Shown here piece after piece: positions 44,134-54,228 of a stretch of DNA of 60,557 nucleotides (the stretch's first letter is position 1; the number at the start of each line of letters is the position of its first letter). Origin of the DNA: an uncultured Prevotellaceae bacterium (lineage in GTDB: Bacteria; Bacteroidota; Bacteroidia; Bacteroidales; Bacteroidaceae). The DNA lies in assembly GCA_902771785.1 (NCBI GenBank), contig CACXYH010000010.1, positions 1-60,557 on the forward strand. The letters run 5' to 3'. The position numbers and the translations under genes were made by a program. The notes under the pieces were generated by a model, which saw only the letters and a program-made list of their open reading frames with translations, did not search any database and was not told the DNA's origin.

Positions 44134-44310
44134 ATGGTCCAGATGGAAACAAGAAATTTAAGAAAGACAAGACAGGGTGTCGTTATCAGCAACAAAATGG
44201 ATAAAACCATTGAGTGCAACGTTGGTGATACCGTGCTCATTATGGAAACCCGCCCTCTGTCGAAGACAAAGCGCTGGAGATTAGTTCAAATCGTTGAAAA
44301 AGCTAAGTAA
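44134..44310 (+). CDS. rpsQ: 30S ribosomal protein S17 with internal deletion
   Basis: 58 residues here, against about 85-88 in the family. N-terminus [22 protein letters not shown] and C-terminus [22 protein letters not shown] match S17, but the middle strands (normally a 'KEKHPIYGKFV' and 'HDEKN' region) are absent between DKTI and ECNVGD. The deletion is in frame, of about 28-30 codons. S17 binds 16S rRNA and is usually essential, so the shortened form is suspect. See also the deletions in rpsH and rpsM. Confidence 0.85.
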   Translation: MVQMETRNLRKTRQGVVISNKMDKTIECNVGDTVLIMETRPLSKTKRWRLVQIVEKAK

Positions 44311-44312
44311 TT

Positions 44313-44678
44313 ATGATACAAACAGAATCAAGACTTACAGTAGCTGATAACAGCGGTGCACGCGAGGCTCTCTGCATTCGCGTACTGGGTGGTACCCGCC
44401 GCCGTTATGCCAGCGTAGGCGATGTGATTGTCGTTGCTATCAAGAACGCAATCCCTACGAGTGACGTGAAAAAAGGTGCAGTATCGAAGGCTCTGATTGT
44501 TCGCACTAAGAAGGAAATCCGCCGTGCCGATGGCTCGTACATCCGCTTCGACGACAACGCCTGTGTGCTTCTGAACAACGCTGGCGAACTCCGCGGCAGC
44601 CGTATCTTCGGCCCCGTTGCCCGTGAGCTGCGTGCTGTCAACATGAAGGTCGTTTCTTTGGCACCTGAGGTTCTTTAA
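44313..44678 (+). CDS. rplN: 50S ribosomal protein L14
   Basis: 121 residues, full length. [39 protein letters not shown] and [23 protein letters not shown]. Binds near the intersubunit bridge. Confidence 0.98.
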   Translation: MIQTESRLTVADNSGAREALCIRVLGGTRRRYASVGDVIVVAIKNAIPTSDVKKGAVSKALIVRTKKEIRRADGSYIRFDDNACVLLNNAGELRGSRIFGPVARELRAVNMKVVSLAPEVL

Positions 44679-44698
44679 ACATTAAAAAGTAATAAGTA

Positions 44699-45016
44699 AT
44701 GAGCAAGTTACATATCAAGAAAAATGACACAGTCTATGTGCTGGCCGGTGAGGACAAGGGCAAGACTGGTAAGGTGCTGAAGGTCTTGGTAGAGAAGCAG
44801 CGTGCTATCGTCGAGGGTGTGAACTTCGTCAACAAGAGCACGAAGCCCAGCGCCAAGAACCCCCAGGGTGGCTTTGAGAAGGTTGAGGCCCCCATTCATA
44901 TTTCTAATTTGAGTCTGATTGACCCCAAGAGTGGCAAGCCCACCCGCGTCTCTATCAAGCACGAGGGTAAGAACGTCATTCGCGTTGCTAAAAAGTCAGG
45001 AGAGGAGATTAAGTAA
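44699..45016 (+). CDS. rplX: 50S ribosomal protein L24
   Basis: 105 residues. [25 protein letters not shown] (KOW motif) and [25 protein letters not shown]. Stop and the next start overlap by one base (45016). Confidence 0.97.
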   Translation: MSKLHIKKNDTVYVLAGEDKGKTGKVLKVLVEKQRAIVEGVNFVNKSTKPSAKNPQGGFEKVEAPIHISNLSLIDPKSGKPTRVSIKHEGKNVIRVAKKSGEEIK

Positions 45017-45570
45017 TGAATACAGCACAACTTAAGAAAACTTATGCCGAGCAGATTGCTCCGGCTCTGAAGAAGCAGTTTAATTACAGCTCTTCGATGC
45101 AGATTCCCGTTCTCAAGAAGATTGTCATCAATCAGGGTCTGGGTGACGCAACACAGGACAAGAAGATTATTGAGGTTGCCATCAACGAGATCACGGCTAT
45201 CACCGGCCAGAAGGCCGTCGCCACTTTCTCGAAGAAGGATATTGCCAACTTCAAGGTTCGTAAGAAGATGCCTATCGGCGTGATGGTGACGCTCCGCCGC
45301 GAGCGCATGTATGAGTTCCTCGAGAAGCTCGTGCGCATCGCCCTCCCGCGTATCCGCGACTTCAAGGGTATCGAGAGCAAGTTCGACGGACGTGGCAACT
45401 ACACTCTGGGCATTCAGGAGCAGATCATCTTCCCTGAGATCAATATCGATTCAGTAGACCGCATCCAGGGTATGAACATCACCTTCGTTACGACGGCCAA
45501 GACCGACGAGGAGGGATTTGCTCTGCTCAAAGCTTTCGGCCTGCCTTTCAAAAATGCTAAAAACAACTAA
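45016..45570 (+). CDS. rplE: 50S ribosomal protein L5
   Basis: 184 residues. [42 protein letters not shown], and [28 protein letters not shown]. Binds 5S rRNA and P-site tRNA. Confidence 0.98.
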   Translation: MNTAQLKKTYAEQIAPALKKQFNYSSSMQIPVLKKIVINQGLGDATQDKKIIEVAINEITAITGQKAVATFSKKDIANFKVRKKMPIGVMVTLRRERMYEFLEKLVRIALPRIRDFKGIESKFDGRGNYTLGIQEQIIFPEINIDSVDRIQGMNITFVTTAKTDEEGFALLKAFGLPFKNAKNN

Positions 45571-45575
45571 GAGAT

Positions 45576-45893
45576 ATGGCAAAAGAATCAATGAAAGCCC
45601 GCGAGGTAAAGCGTGCAAAAATGGTGGCCCGCTACGCTGAAAAGCGTGCAGCTTTGAAGAAGATTATTGCAACCGCCGACGTGAACACTGAGGAAGGTGC
45701 AATGGCAGCCTACGAGGCAGCCCGCAAACTGCAGGCCATCCCCCGTAACGCCAATCCCATCCGCCTGCACAACCGCTGCAAGATCACTGGACGTCCCAAG
45801 GGATACATGCGCCAGTTCGGTCTTTCGCGTATCCAGTTCCGCGAGATGGCATCCAACGGACTCATCCCCGGCGTGAAGAAGGCAAGCTGGTAA
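45576..45893 (+). CDS. rpsN: 30S ribosomal protein S14 (zinc-free form)
   Basis: 105 residues. [33 protein letters not shown]; no CxxC pairs, so the zinc-independent long form. Slightly longer than average through an Ala/Glu-rich insertion at about residues 33-45. Confidence 0.96.
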   Translation: MAKESMKAREVKRAKMVARYAEKRAALKKIIATADVNTEEGAMAAYEAARKLQAIPRNANPIRLHNRCKITGRPKGYMRQFGLSRIQFREMASNGLIPGVKKASW

Positions 45894-45956
45894 GGAAGGA
45901 ACAGAAAACATTTTTAATATTGTCGGGGCAGTCCCGATTAATTAAACAATTATTTT

Positions 45957-46302
45957 ATGACAGATCCAATAGCAGATTATCTGACCAGACTCAGAAACGC
46001 AATCATGGCTCATCACCGTGTTGTTGAGGTTCCTGCGTCTAACTTGAAAGTTCATCGAGGATGGTCCTCAGGGTACAATCAAGGTCGCCTTGAAGTATGA
46101 CCCTGCTACCAAAGAGAACGCAATCAAGTTCTTGAAGCGCGTGTCAACGCCAGGCTTGCGTAAGTACACTGGCTACAAAGACATGCCGAGAGTTATTAAC
46201 GGACTGGGTATTGCCATCTTATCCACGTCTAAAGGTGTAATGACGGACAAGGAAGCCGCTCAGCAGAAGATTGGCGGCGAGGTTCTTTGCTACGTATATT
46301 AA
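45957..46302 (+). pseudogene. rpsH: 30S ribosomal protein S8, frameshifted by an internal deletion
   Basis: The start reads [20 protein letters not shown] and continues to ASNLK, then the frame breaks and meets TGA at about 46098. The rest of S8 is in another frame ([20 protein letters not shown], then [19 protein letters not shown]) to the proper stop at 46302. The full gene should be near 131 codons (396 bases with stop); here 346 bases lie between start and stop, so about 50 are missing. The break is at AAAG (about 46049). S8 is essential, so an assembly error, strain mixture or second copy is likelier than a live mutant. Confidence 0.85.
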
Positions 46303-46318
46303 TTGGAGGACTCGTATT

Positions 46319-46888
46319 ATGTCAAGAATAGGAAAATTACCAATTAGTATTCCCGCAGGAGTTACCGTTGCACAGGATGCCAACGGCGTCATTACCGTCA
46401 AGGGACCGAAGGGCGAGCTCTCTCAGAAGGTCGACAAGTCTATCAAGGTGAAGATCGAAGATGGACACATCACTTTCGAAGTTGACGAGAACAGCCCCGT
46501 TAACATCAAGCAGAAGCAAGCTTTCCATGGTCTTTATCGTGCACTTGTCCACAACATGGTGGTTGGTGTGAGCGAAGGCTACAAGAAGGAGATGGAGCTT
46601 GTGGGTGTAGGTTACCGTGTTTCTAACCAGGGTAATCTCATCGAGTTCTCACTGGGCTACACTCACCCGATTTTCATCCAGCTCCCCAAGGAGGTGAAAG
46701 TTGAGACGAAGTCGGAGCGTAACCAGAATCCCCAGATTATTCTTGAAAGCGCTGATAAGCAGTTGCTTGGTCTCATTTGCGCAAAAATTCGTTCTTTCCG
46801 CATGCCTGAGCCATACAAAGGAAAGGGTATCTTGTTTAAGGGTGAAGTTATCCGCCGCAAGTCGGGTAAGTCAGCTTCAGCTAAGTAA
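46319..46888 (+). CDS. rplF: 50S ribosomal protein L6
   Basis: 189 residues from ATG 46319. MSRIGKLPISIPAGV, VGVGYRVSNQGNLIEFSLGY and the C-terminal YKGKGILFKGEVIRRKSGKS. Two similar domains. Confidence 0.97.
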   Translation: MSRIGKLPISIPAGVTVAQDANGVITVKGPKGELSQKVDKSIKVKIEDGHITFEVDENSPVNIKQKQAFHGLYRALVHNMVVGVSEGYKKEMELVGVGYRVSNQGNLIEFSLGYTHPIFIQLPKEVKVETKSERNQNPQIILESADKQLLGLICAKIRSFRMPEPYKGKGILFKGEVIRRKSGKSASAK

Positions 46889-46907
46889 CTTTAAATGATT
46901 TACGATT

Positions 46908-47252
46908 ATGACGACAAAGAAAGTAGAAAGACGAATTAAGATTAAATACAGAATTCGTAAGAGTGTGTTCGGCACTGCTGAGCGTCCTCGCATGAGCGTA
47001 TTCCGCAGCAACAAGCAGATTTACGTTCAGGTTATCAACGATTTGGAAGGTAAAACACTTGCATCAGCTTCTTCACTGGGCTTGGAGACTATGCCGAAGA
47101 TCGAGCAGGCTGCCAAGGTTGGCGAGATGATTGCTGCAAAGGCTCTTGAGGCTGGCGTGAAGGCTGTTGTCTTCGACCGTAACGGCTATCTCTATCATGG
47201 CCGCGTGAAGTCACTGGCTGATGGTGCACGTAAAGGCGGACTTAATTTTTAA
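46908..47252 (+). CDS. rplR: 50S ribosomal protein L18
   Basis: 114 residues. [58 protein letters not shown]. Binds 5S rRNA. Confidence 0.97.
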   Translation: MTTKKVERRIKIKYRIRKSVFGTAERPRMSVFRSNKQIYVQVINDLEGKTLASASSLGLETMPKIEQAAKVGEMIAAKALEAGVKAVVFDRNGYLYHGRVKSLADGARKGGLNF

Positions 47253-47258
47253 ACGATT

Positions 47259-47771
47259 ATGGCAATGAACAGAGTTAAGATTAATAGTGACATTGAACTG
47301 AAAGACAGACTGGTTGCCATCAACCGTGTTACGAAAGTAACGAAGGGCGGTCGCACCTTTACATTCGCAGCCATCGTGGTTGTCGGCGACGGCAACGGCG
47401 TTATCGGATGGGGTCTTGGCAAGGCCGGTGAAGTAACCACCGCCATCGCCAAGGGCGTCGAGGCAGCTAAGAAGAACCTGGTGAAGGTTCCTGTACTTAA
47501 GGGTACTATTCCTCACGAGATGGAAGCCCGCTTTGGTGGTGCTCAGGTGTTCCTGAAGCCCGCTGCTGCCGGTACTGGTCTTGTGGCTGGTGGTGCTATG
47601 CGTGCTGTGCTTGAGAGTGTTGGTATCAAGGATGTGCTTGCTAAGTCGAAGGGTTCTTCTAACCCCCACAACTTGGTGAAGGCTACCATCGTGGCACTGA
47701 GCCAGATGCGCGACGCCTACACCGTGGCCGGCACTCGTGGTATCAGTATGGACAAAGTATTTAGAGGATAA
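47259..47771 (+). CDS. rpsE: 30S ribosomal protein S5
   Basis: 170 residues. Double-stranded RNA-binding-like N-terminus [19 protein letters not shown], then [17 protein letters not shown] and the C-terminal [19 protein letters not shown]. Helps decoding accuracy. Confidence 0.97.
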   Translation: MAMNRVKINSDIELKDRLVAINRVTKVTKGGRTFTFAAIVVVGDGNGVIGWGLGKAGEVTTAIAKGVEAAKKNLVKVPVLKGTIPHEMEARFGGAQVFLKPAAAGTGLVAGGAMRAVLESVGIKDVLAKSKGSSNPHNLVKATIVALSQMRDAYTVAGTRGISMDKVFRG

Positions 47772-47789
47772 TAAAGGAGAGTAAGAACT

Positions 47790-47966
47790 ATGGCAACGAT
47801 TAAGATTAAGCAGATTAAGAGTAAGATCGGTTATCCGGTTGACCAAAAGCGTACCCTCGAGGCTCTGGGCCTTCGCAAGATTGACCAGGTTGTCGAGAAG
47901 GAAGACACTCCCGCTATCCGTGGTATGATACGCAAGGTTCATCACTTAGTGACCGTTATTGACTAA
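47790..47966 (+). CDS. rpmD: 50S ribosomal protein L30
   Basis: 58 residues, the family length. ATG 47790, TAA 47964-47966. [20 protein letters not shown] and [20 protein letters not shown]. Placed between rpsE and rplO as usual. Confidence 0.95.
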   Translation: MATIKIKQIKSKIGYPVDQKRTLEALGLRKIDQVVEKEDTPAIRGMIRKVHHLVTVID

Positions 47967-47998
47967 AAACACTCATAACTTTTAAAACAGATTCGATT

Positions 47999-48445
47999 AT
48001 GAAACTCAATAATTTGAAGCCAGCAGAGGGCTCTACTCATTCACGCCGTAGGATTGGCCGCGGTCCGGGTTCCGGACTCGGTGGTACGTCTACTCGTGGT
48101 CACAAGGGTGCTAAGGCTCGTTCTGGCTATAAGAGAAAGATTGGTTTTGAAGGTGGACAGATGCCTCTGCAGCGTCGTCTTCCAAAGTCTGGTTTCAAGA
48201 ACATCAACCACAAGGAGTACTTTGCTGTCAACCTGTCGACTCTCCAGAAGCTTGCTGAGGAGAAGGGACTTACCAAGATTGGCATTGCAGAGCTCGTTGC
48301 TGCTGGTCTGACCAACGGCAAGGAACTGGTGAAGGTTCTCGGAAACGGTGAGCTGAAGGCCAAGGTTGACGTAGAGGCAAATGCTTTCTCAAAGACTGCC
48401 GAAGAGGCTATCAAGGCAGTTGGTGGTAACGCAACAATTATCTAA
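47999..48445 (+). CDS. rplO: 50S ribosomal protein L15
   Basis: 148 residues. MKLNNLKPAEGSTHSRRRIGRGPGSGLGGTSTRG (basic N-terminus), GFEGGQMPLQRRLPKSGF. Directly before secY. Confidence 0.97.
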   Translation: MKLNNLKPAEGSTHSRRRIGRGPGSGLGGTSTRGHKGAKARSGYKRKIGFEGGQMPLQRRLPKSGFKNINHKEYFAVNLSTLQKLAEEKGLTKIGIAELVAAGLTNGKELVKVLGNGELKAKVDVEANAFSKTAEEAIKAVGGNATII

Positions 48446-48451
48446 ACTAAG

Positions 48452-49795
48452 ATGAAGAAGTTAATAGAGACACTGAAGAACATTTGGAAGATTGAGGATT
48501 TGCGTCAGCGCATCCTGATTACTCTTCTGTTCACGGCAATCTACCGATTCGGTTCGTTTGTAGTATTGCCTGGTATCAATCCTGCCATGCTGGATCAGTT
48601 GCAGACGCAGACGGCTGGCGGTCTGATGTCACTGCTGGATATGTTCTCCGGTGGAGCTTTTTCCAATGCGTCGATTTTCGCCCTTGGAATCATGCCTTAC
48701 ATCTCGGCTTCTATCGTTATGCAGCTTCTCGCTGTCGCTGTGCCTTATTTCCAGAAGATGCAGCGCGAGGGTGAGAGTGGTCGTAAGAAGATTAGCATGT
48801 ACACTCGCTACCTGACAGTGGCTATCCTGCTGTTTCAGGCACCGAGTTACTTGTTTAATCTGAAAATACAGGCAGGTGCTGCCCTTGCTACGGGCATCAG
48901 CTGGCCTGTATTCATGTTCCCTGCCACAATCATCCTTGCTGCGGGAAGTATGTTCATCCTTTGGTTGGGTGAGCGCATTACGGATAAAGGTATAGGAAAT
49001 GGTATCTCATTGATCATCATGATTGGTATCATTGCTCGTCTGCCTCAGGCCTTCGGACAGGAACTTGTTTCTCGTTTCCAGGCTATCACAGCAGGTGGTC
49101 TCGTGATGTTCATTGTCGAGATTATCATTCTTTATGCAGTTGTATGCGCAGCTATTGTTCTGGTGCAGGGCGTTCGCAAAATCCCTGTACAGTATGCAAA
49201 ACGTCTTGTTGGTAACAAGCAGTATGGTGGTGCTCGCCAGTACATTCCTCTGAAGCTGTTCGCAGCCAATGTGATGCCTATCATCTTTGCTCAGGCACTG
49301 ATGTTCATCCCGTTGATGATTGTGCAGTATTCAAATCCTGAGAATGCCAGCTGGTTCGTCCGCTCGATGTTAGATCATCACAGCTGGACTTACAACATCA
49401 TCTTCGCACTGCTGATTATTGCGTTCACGTATTTCTATACGGCTATTACGCTTAATCCCACGCAGATGGCTGAAGACATGAAGCGTAACAACGGTTTCAT
49501 TCCTGGCGTAAAGCCCGGCAAGGATACCGCTGAGTACATCGACACCGTGATGTCGCGCATCACGTTCCCTGGTTCGCTCTTCATTGCCTTCATTGCCGTG
49601 ATGCCGGCGTTTGCTGGTCTGTTGGATGTGAAAGACGAATTTTCTCAGTTCTTTGGTGGAACGTCTTTGCTGATTCTCGTCGGTGTGGTACTTGATACCC
49701 TGCAGCAGATTGAGAGTCATCTGCTCATGCGTCATTACGACGGTCTGCTCAATTCGGGCCGTATTCACGGACGTGGCGGTGTGGCAGCCTACTAA
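48452..49795 (+). CDS. secY: Protein translocase subunit SecY
   Basis: 447 residues and ten membrane helices. Pore of the Sec translocon. N-terminal RQRILITLLFTAIYRFGSFV, plug region LMSLLDMFSGGAFSNASIFALGIMPYISASI, loop GNGISLIIMIGIIARLP, and the ribosome/SecA-binding loop with VQGVRKIPVQYAKR. Cotranscribed with the ribosomal genes as in most bacteria. Confidence 0.98.
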   Translation: MKKLIETLKNIWKIEDLRQRILITLLFTAIYRFGSFVVLPGINPAMLDQLQTQTAGGLMSLLDMFSGGAFSNASIFALGIMPYISASIVMQLLAVAVPYFQKMQREGESGRKKISMYTRYLTVAILLFQAPSYLFNLKIQAGAALATGISWPVFMFPATIILAAGSMFILWLGERITDKGIGNGISLIIMIGIIARLPQAFGQELVSRFQAITAGGLVMFIVEIIILYAVVCAAIVLVQGVRKIPVQYAKRLVGNKQYGGARQYIPLKLFAANVMPIIFAQALMFIPLMIVQYSNPENASWFVRSMLDHHSWTYNIIFALLIIAFTYFYTAITLNPTQMAEDMKRNNGFIPGVKPGKDTAEYIDTVMSRITFPGSLFIAFIAVMPAFAGLLDVKDEFSQFFGGTSLLILVGVVLDTLQQIESHLLMRHYDGLLNSGRIHGRGGVAAY

Positions 49796-49798
49796 GCG

Positions 49799-50593
49799 AT
49801 GAAGATATTTCTGAAGACTGAAGATGAGATTGAGCTGATGCGCCAGGCAAACCAGCTTGTTGGTAAGACGCTTGGCGAGTTGGCAAAACATATCAAACCT
49901 GGTGTAACGACCCTCCAGTTGGATAAGATAGCGGATGAGTTTATCCGCGACCACGGGGCAGTTCCAACCTTCAAGGGCTTCCCTAATCCTTATGGAGGGC
50001 CGTTTCCCGCCAGCATCTGTACATCGGTCAACGATGTTGTGGTGCACGGAGTACCTGATGAGCAAACGGTTCTGAAGGAAGGCGATATCATTTCGATTGA
50101 CTGTGGAACCCTTCTCAATGGCTTCAATGGCGACTCTTGCTATACTTTCAGTGTAGGCGAGGTTTCTGACGAAGTAAGGCAGTTGCTCGTTACCACTAAA
50201 GAAGCTCTATATAAAGGTATAGAGATGGCAATGGCGGGAAGGCATGTAGGTGATATCAGTAGTGCCGTACAGGAGCATTGCGAAGCTCAAGGCTATGGCA
50301 TTGTCAGGGAACTGACCGGACATGGCATCGGCCGCGAGATGCACGAGGATCCGCCTGTACCAAATTACGGACGACGTGGCAACGGTACTATGCTCAAGGC
50401 AAGTATGTGTATTGCCATCGAACCTATGGTGACGATGGGTAAGCGTGACATCTACTTGAAGCCTGACCGTTGGAGTGTCTGTACTCGTGATGGAAAGCCT
50501 GCTGCACATTTTGAGCATACCATTGCCGTGCGCAGGGGAAAGGCAGAGATTTTATCATCATTCGAAGAAATAGAAACATTAGAAGGTAAATAA
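49799..50593 (+). CDS. map: Methionine aminopeptidase, type I
   Basis: 264 residues. Removes N-terminal Met. Metal ligands: [17 protein letters not shown] (two Asp), [15 protein letters not shown] (His), [11 protein letters not shown] (Glu), HFEHTIAV (Glu). Starts 3 bp after secY. Confidence 0.96.
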   Translation: MKIFLKTEDEIELMRQANQLVGKTLGELAKHIKPGVTTLQLDKIADEFIRDHGAVPTFKGFPNPYGGPFPASICTSVNDVVVHGVPDEQTVLKEGDIISIDCGTLLNGFNGDSCYTFSVGEVSDEVRQLLVTTKEALYKGIEMAMAGRHVGDISSAVQEHCEAQGYGIVRELTGHGIGREMHEDPPVPNYGRRGNGTMLKASMCIAIEPMVTMGKRDIYLKPDRWSVCTRDGKPAAHFEHTIAVRRGKAEILSSFEEIETLEGK

Positions 50594-50603
50594 AGAGCAA
50601 AGT

Positions 50604-50822
50604 ATGGCAAAACAATCCGCTATCGAGCAGGATGGGACCATTATCGAGAGCCTGTCAAACGCCATGTTCCGTGTGGAGCTTGAGAATGGAGTTCAGATAA
50701 TAGCTCACATTTCTGGAAAAATGCGAATGCACTACATCCGCATATTGCCCGGCGACAAGGTGAAAGTCGAGATGAGTCCCTATGATTTGACAAAAGGAAG
50801 AATTGTATTTAGATATAAATAA
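50604..50822 (+). CDS. infA: Translation initiation factor IF-1
   Basis: 72 residues, family length. OB fold: [48 protein letters not shown]. Blocks the A site during initiation. Confidence 0.97.
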   Translation: MAKQSAIEQDGTIIESLSNAMFRVELENGVQIIAHISGKMRMHYIRILPGDKVKVEMSPYDLTKGRIVFRYK

Positions 50823-50836
50823 AACAATCGAAAGAA

Positions 50837-50953
50837 ATGAAGACAAGAGCATCATTGAAGAAGCGCACTCCCGATTGCAAGATTGTACGTAGAAAGGGTC
50901 GTCTGTTCGTAATTAACAAAAAGAACCCTAAGTATAAGATGCGTCAGGGCTAA
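50837..50953 (+). CDS. rpmJ: 50S ribosomal protein L36 (zinc-free form)
   Basis: 38 residues; ATG 50837, TAA 50951-50953. [20 protein letters not shown] then [10 protein letters not shown]. Only one Cys and no zinc-binding set (C-C-C-H), so the zinc-independent form. Missed by length filters. Confidence 0.94.
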   Translation: MKTRASLKKRTPDCKIVRRKGRLFVINKKNPKYKMRQG

Positions 50954-51002
50954 AAAGTGTTAAATTAGCATGGTAATGGTAGGGAATATCAGTTTATTTC
51001 CT

Positions 51003-51010
51003 TACCTTTG
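51003..51010 (+). promoter_or_regulatory. Internal promoter before rpsM
   Basis: TACCTTTG, 60 bases before rpsM. It would drive rpsM-rpsK-rpsD-rpoA-rplQ separately from the S10/spc genes, allowing RNA polymerase alpha its own control. Confidence 0.6.
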
Positions 51011-51070
51011 CATGCTTTTTAGCAAAAACTTGAGTTTTTAATTATTATTTTTATCACATTTTATTAACAA

Positions 51071-51363
51071 ATGGCAATAAGAATTGTTGGAGTAGATTTG
51101 CCCCAGAACAAGCGTGGCGAAATCGCATTGACCTATATCTATGGTATAGGTCGAAGTAGTTCAGCAAAGCTGAATTCAAAGTTGAAGGTGATCTCCGTAG
51201 TGAGATTCAGTTGAACATCAAGCGACTGATGGATATTGGTTGCTACCGTGGTGTCCGTCATCGTAATGGTCTTCCTGTCCGTGGACAGAGCACAAAGAAC
51301 AATGCTCGTACGCGTAAGGGTAAGAAGAAGACTGTTGCTAACAAGAAGAAGGCCACGAAGTAA
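51071..51363 (+). pseudogene. rpsM: 30S ribosomal protein S13, frameshifted by an internal deletion
   Basis: The first frame reads [20 protein letters not shown] and [13 protein letters not shown], then meets a stop soon after. The rest is in another frame ([40 protein letters not shown]) to the proper stop at 51363. 293 bases separate start and stop; about 381 are expected for a 126-residue S13, so about 88 are missing between SSSAK and EFKVEGD. The break is at GCAAAG (about 51164). As with rpsH, S13 is essential or nearly so; treat as an assembly question first. Confidence 0.85.
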
Positions 51364-51406
51364 TCTAAATTACAAATTTTAAGTATTAAATTGAAAATTA
51401 AAGATT

Positions 51407-51796
51407 ATGGCAAAGAAAACAGTCGCTTCTAAGAAGAGAAACGTGAAGGTAACTGCTATTGGTCAGCTTCATGTTCACAGTTCTTTCAATAATATTATCG
51501 TGTCTTTGGCTAACGACGAGGGTCAGGTGATTTCTTGGTCGTCGGCTGGTAAGATGGGATTCCGTGGTTCTAAGAAGAACACCCCGTATGCTGCTCAGAT
51601 GGCAGCTGAGGATTGCGCAAAGGTTGCTTTCGACCTCGGTCTGCGCAAGGTGAAGGCTTATGTGAAGGGTCCCGGTAACGGTCGTGAGTCTGCTATCCGT
51701 GCCTGCCATGGTGCCGGCATTGAGGTGATGGAGATTATCGATGTTACTCCGCTGCCCCACAATGGCTGTCGTCCTCCGAAGCGTCGTCGTGTATAA
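51407..51796 (+). CDS. rpsK: 30S ribosomal protein S11
   Basis: 129 residues. [40 protein letters not shown] and [18 protein letters not shown]. Full length. Confidence 0.98.
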   Translation: MAKKTVASKKRNVKVTAIGQLHVHSSFNNIIVSLANDEGQVISWSSAGKMGFRGSKKNTPYAAQMAAEDCAKVAFDLGLRKVKAYVKGPGNGRESAIRACHGAGIEVMEIIDVTPLPHNGCRPPKRRRV

Positions 51797-51851
51797 TTGT
51801 AGTGTCGTAGCTTCATAAAGAAAACGTATTAACGAAATTATTTTTAGTATT

Positions 51852-52460
51852 ATGGCAAAGTATATTGGACCGAAATCAAAAATTGCACGCCGTTTTGGAG
51901 AACCCATCTTCGGCGCCGACAAAGTTTTGTCTAGGAGAAACTTCCCTCCTGGACAGCATGGCCAGAACCGTCGCCGCAAGCAGTCGGAGTATGCAGTCAT
52001 GCTGGCAGAGAAGCAGAAAGCCAAGTACACTTATGGAGTACTTGAGCGTCAGTTCCGTAATATGTTCGAGAAGGCAGCAAAGGCCGAGGGCATTACTGGT
52101 GAGGTGCTGCTTCAGAATCTGGAGAGCCGCCTTGACAACGTAGTGTTCCGTCTGGGCATTGCTCCCACCCGCGCTGCTGCTCGTCAGCTCGTTGGTCATC
52201 GTCATATCACGGTTGACGGCAAGGTTGTAAATATTCCTTCATTCCAGGTGAAGCCCGGTATGATTGTTGCTGTTCGCGAGAAGTCTAAGTCTCTTGAGGT
52301 GATTGAGGCTGCACTTGCAGGTTTCAACCACAGCAAGTATCCTTGGATGGAGTGGGACGACCAGGCAAAGGCCGGTAAGTTCCTTCACAAGCCCGAGCGT
52401 GCTGACATCCCTGAGAACATTAAGGAGCAGTTAATCGTTGAGTTGTACTCTAAGAACTAA
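51852..52460 (+). CDS. rpsD: 30S ribosomal protein S4
   Basis: 202 residues. [17 protein letters not shown] and S4 RNA-binding domain [34 protein letters not shown]. No zinc cysteines. Confidence 0.98.
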   Translation: MAKYIGPKSKIARRFGEPIFGADKVLSRRNFPPGQHGQNRRRKQSEYAVMLAEKQKAKYTYGVLERQFRNMFEKAAKAEGITGEVLLQNLESRLDNVVFRLGIAPTRAAARQLVGHRHITVDGKVVNIPSFQVKPGMIVAVREKSKSLEVIEAALAGFNHSKYPWMEWDDQAKAGKFLHKPERADIPENIKEQLIVELYSKN

Positions 52461-52478
52461 ATAAAAATCATTAAATTA

Positions 52479-53471
52479 ATGGCGATATTAGCATTTCAAA
52501 AACCTGATAAAGTCGTAATGCTGGAGGCCAACGACAAATTCGGCAAGTTCGAGTTTCGTCCTCTTGAGCCAGGCTTCGGAGTGACCATTGGTAATTCCCT
52601 GCGCCGCATTCTGCTTTCATCGCTCGAGGGCTACGCTATCAACACCATCCGCATTGCAGGTGTTGAGCATGAGTTCTCATCAGTACCTGGTGTAAAGGAG
52701 GATGTTACCAACATTATCTTGAACCTGAAGCAAGTTCGGTTCAAGCAATTAGTGGAAGAATTCGAGAACGAAAAAGTCTCTATCACCGTCGAGAATTCTA
52801 CCGAGTTTAAAGCCGGTGATATAGGTAAGTATCTGACTGGATTTGAGGTGCTGAATCCCGAATTGGTGATTTGTCATTTAGATTCCAAGGCATCGATGCA
52901 GATAGACTTGACGATTAACAAAGGACGCGGCTATGTTCCTTCCGATGAAAATCGCGAGTTCTGCACCGACGTCAATGTCATACCCATCGATTCTATCTAC
53001 ACCCCAATCCGCAACGTCAAGTACAGCGTTGAGCCCTATCGTGTCGAGCAGAAGACCGACTACGACAAGCTCGTGCTTGAAGTGACTACGGATGGTTCCA
53101 TTCACCCGAAGGATGCCCTGAAGGAGGCTGCCAAGATCTTGATTTACCACTTCATGCTGTTCTCAGATGAAAAGATTACGCTTGAGAATAATGAGGCAGA
53201 GGGTAATCAGGAGTTCGACGAGGAAGTGCTGCACATGCGCCAGCTGCTCAAGACGAAGTTGGTTGACATGAACCTCTCGGTTCGTGCTCTCAACTGTCTG
53301 AAGGCTGCCGACGTAGAGACGCTGGGCGACCTCGTACAGTACAACAAGACCGACCTCTTGAAGTTCCGCAACTTCGGTAAGAAATCGCTCACTGAGCTTG
53401 ATGATTTGCTCGAGAGTCTGAATCTGTCGTTTGGAACCGACATTTCAAAGTATAAACTGGACAAGGAGTAG
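52479..53471 (+). CDS. rpoA: RNA polymerase alpha subunit
   Basis: 330 residues. Dimerisation domain ([38 protein letters not shown]) and C-terminal DNA-binding HhH domain ([43 protein letters not shown]). Confidence 0.98.
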   Translation: MAILAFQKPDKVVMLEANDKFGKFEFRPLEPGFGVTIGNSLRRILLSSLEGYAINTIRIAGVEHEFSSVPGVKEDVTNIILNLKQVRFKQLVEEFENEKVSITVENSTEFKAGDIGKYLTGFEVLNPELVICHLDSKASMQIDLTINKGRGYVPSDENREFCTDVNVIPIDSIYTPIRNVKYSVEPYRVEQKTDYDKLVLEVTTDGSIHPKDALKEAAKILIYHFMLFSDEKITLENNEAEGNQEFDEEVLHMRQLLKTKLVDMNLSVRALNCLKAADVETLGDLVQYNKTDLLKFRNFGKKSLTELDDLLESLNLSFGTDISKYKLDKE

Positions 53472-53517
53472 TCGGTTGAGACATCCTCTGTTGCCCATAA
53501 AAAAGTAAACAACAACA

Positions 53518-54027
53518 ATGAGACATAACAAGAAATTCAATCATCTGGGCCGTACTGCATCACATCGCCAGGCCATGCTTGCCAACATGGCTATCTCGCT
53601 GATCATGCACAAAAGAATCACTACGACCCTCGCAAAGGCAAAGGAACTGAAGAAGTATGTAGAGCCGCTGATCACCAAGGCAAAGGAAGACTCTACCAAC
53701 TCTCGCCGCGTTGTGTTCAGCTACCTGCAGAACAAAGAGGCTATCAAGGAGCTCTTCGGCCCTGTTGCTCAGAAGGTGGGCGACCGTCCCGGTGGCTACA
53801 CCCGCATCATTAAGCTCGGTTTCCGTAAGGGCGATGCTGCTCCCATTTGCTTCATCGAGCTCGTAGACTTCGACGAGGCTATGGCTAAGGAGGCAGGCAA
53901 GAAGAAGGCTACGCGTCGTAGCCGTCGCGGTGGCGCTAAGGCTGCCGAGGCTACTGCTGAAGCACCTGTTGCCGAGGCTCCTGCACAGGAGGCTCCCGCA
54001 GCAGAGGAAGCTCCCAAGGCTGAGTAA
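53518..54027 (+). CDS. rplQ: 50S ribosomal protein L17 with long C-terminal tail
   Basis: 169 residues. Core [50 protein letters not shown], then a basic ([14 protein letters not shown]) and an Ala/Pro/Glu-rich tail of about 35 residues ([18 protein letters not shown]). The tail is low complexity; such tails occur in Bacteroidota L17. Confidence 0.96.
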   Translation: MRHNKKFNHLGRTASHRQAMLANMAISLIMHKRITTTLAKAKELKKYVEPLITKAKEDSTNSRRVVFSYLQNKEAIKELFGPVAQKVGDRPGGYTRIIKLGFRKGDAAPICFIELVDFDEAMAKEAGKKKATRRSRRGGAKAAEATAEAPVAEAPAQEAPAAEEAPKAE

Positions 54028-54055
54028 AGAGAATTTATTTGTTCTCCATAAGAAC

Positions 54056-54100
54056 GGCTCCCGCTGTCGTGGCGAGAGCCTTTCTTTTTTCTTTTTAGGC
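54056..54100 (+). terminator. Terminator of the ribosomal cluster
   Basis: GGCTCCCGC (54056-54064) pairs with GCGAGAGCC (54072-54080) with one mismatch, then a T-rich run (TTTCTTTTTTCTTTTT). Confidence 0.85.
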
Positions 54101-54120
54101 AAGGCTGATTGTCGAGACAG

Positions 54121-54215
54121 GCATCATTGCTATTAGACGTGACAGGCATCATTGCTATTTGACGTGGCAGACATCATTGGTATTTGACGGATACAGGCAT
54201 CATCGCAATTAAATG
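54121..54215. repeat. 25-bp-period array before the AraC-type gene
   Basis: CATCATTGC or close variants start at 54122, 54147, 54172 and 54198, 25-26 bp apart, each followed by TATT(T/A)GACG. It is the one array in the window with 25 rather than 22 bp. It lies between the terminator and the start of the next gene, so it may be the promoter region. Confidence 0.75.
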
Positions 54216-54228
54216 AGATATTAAGAAT

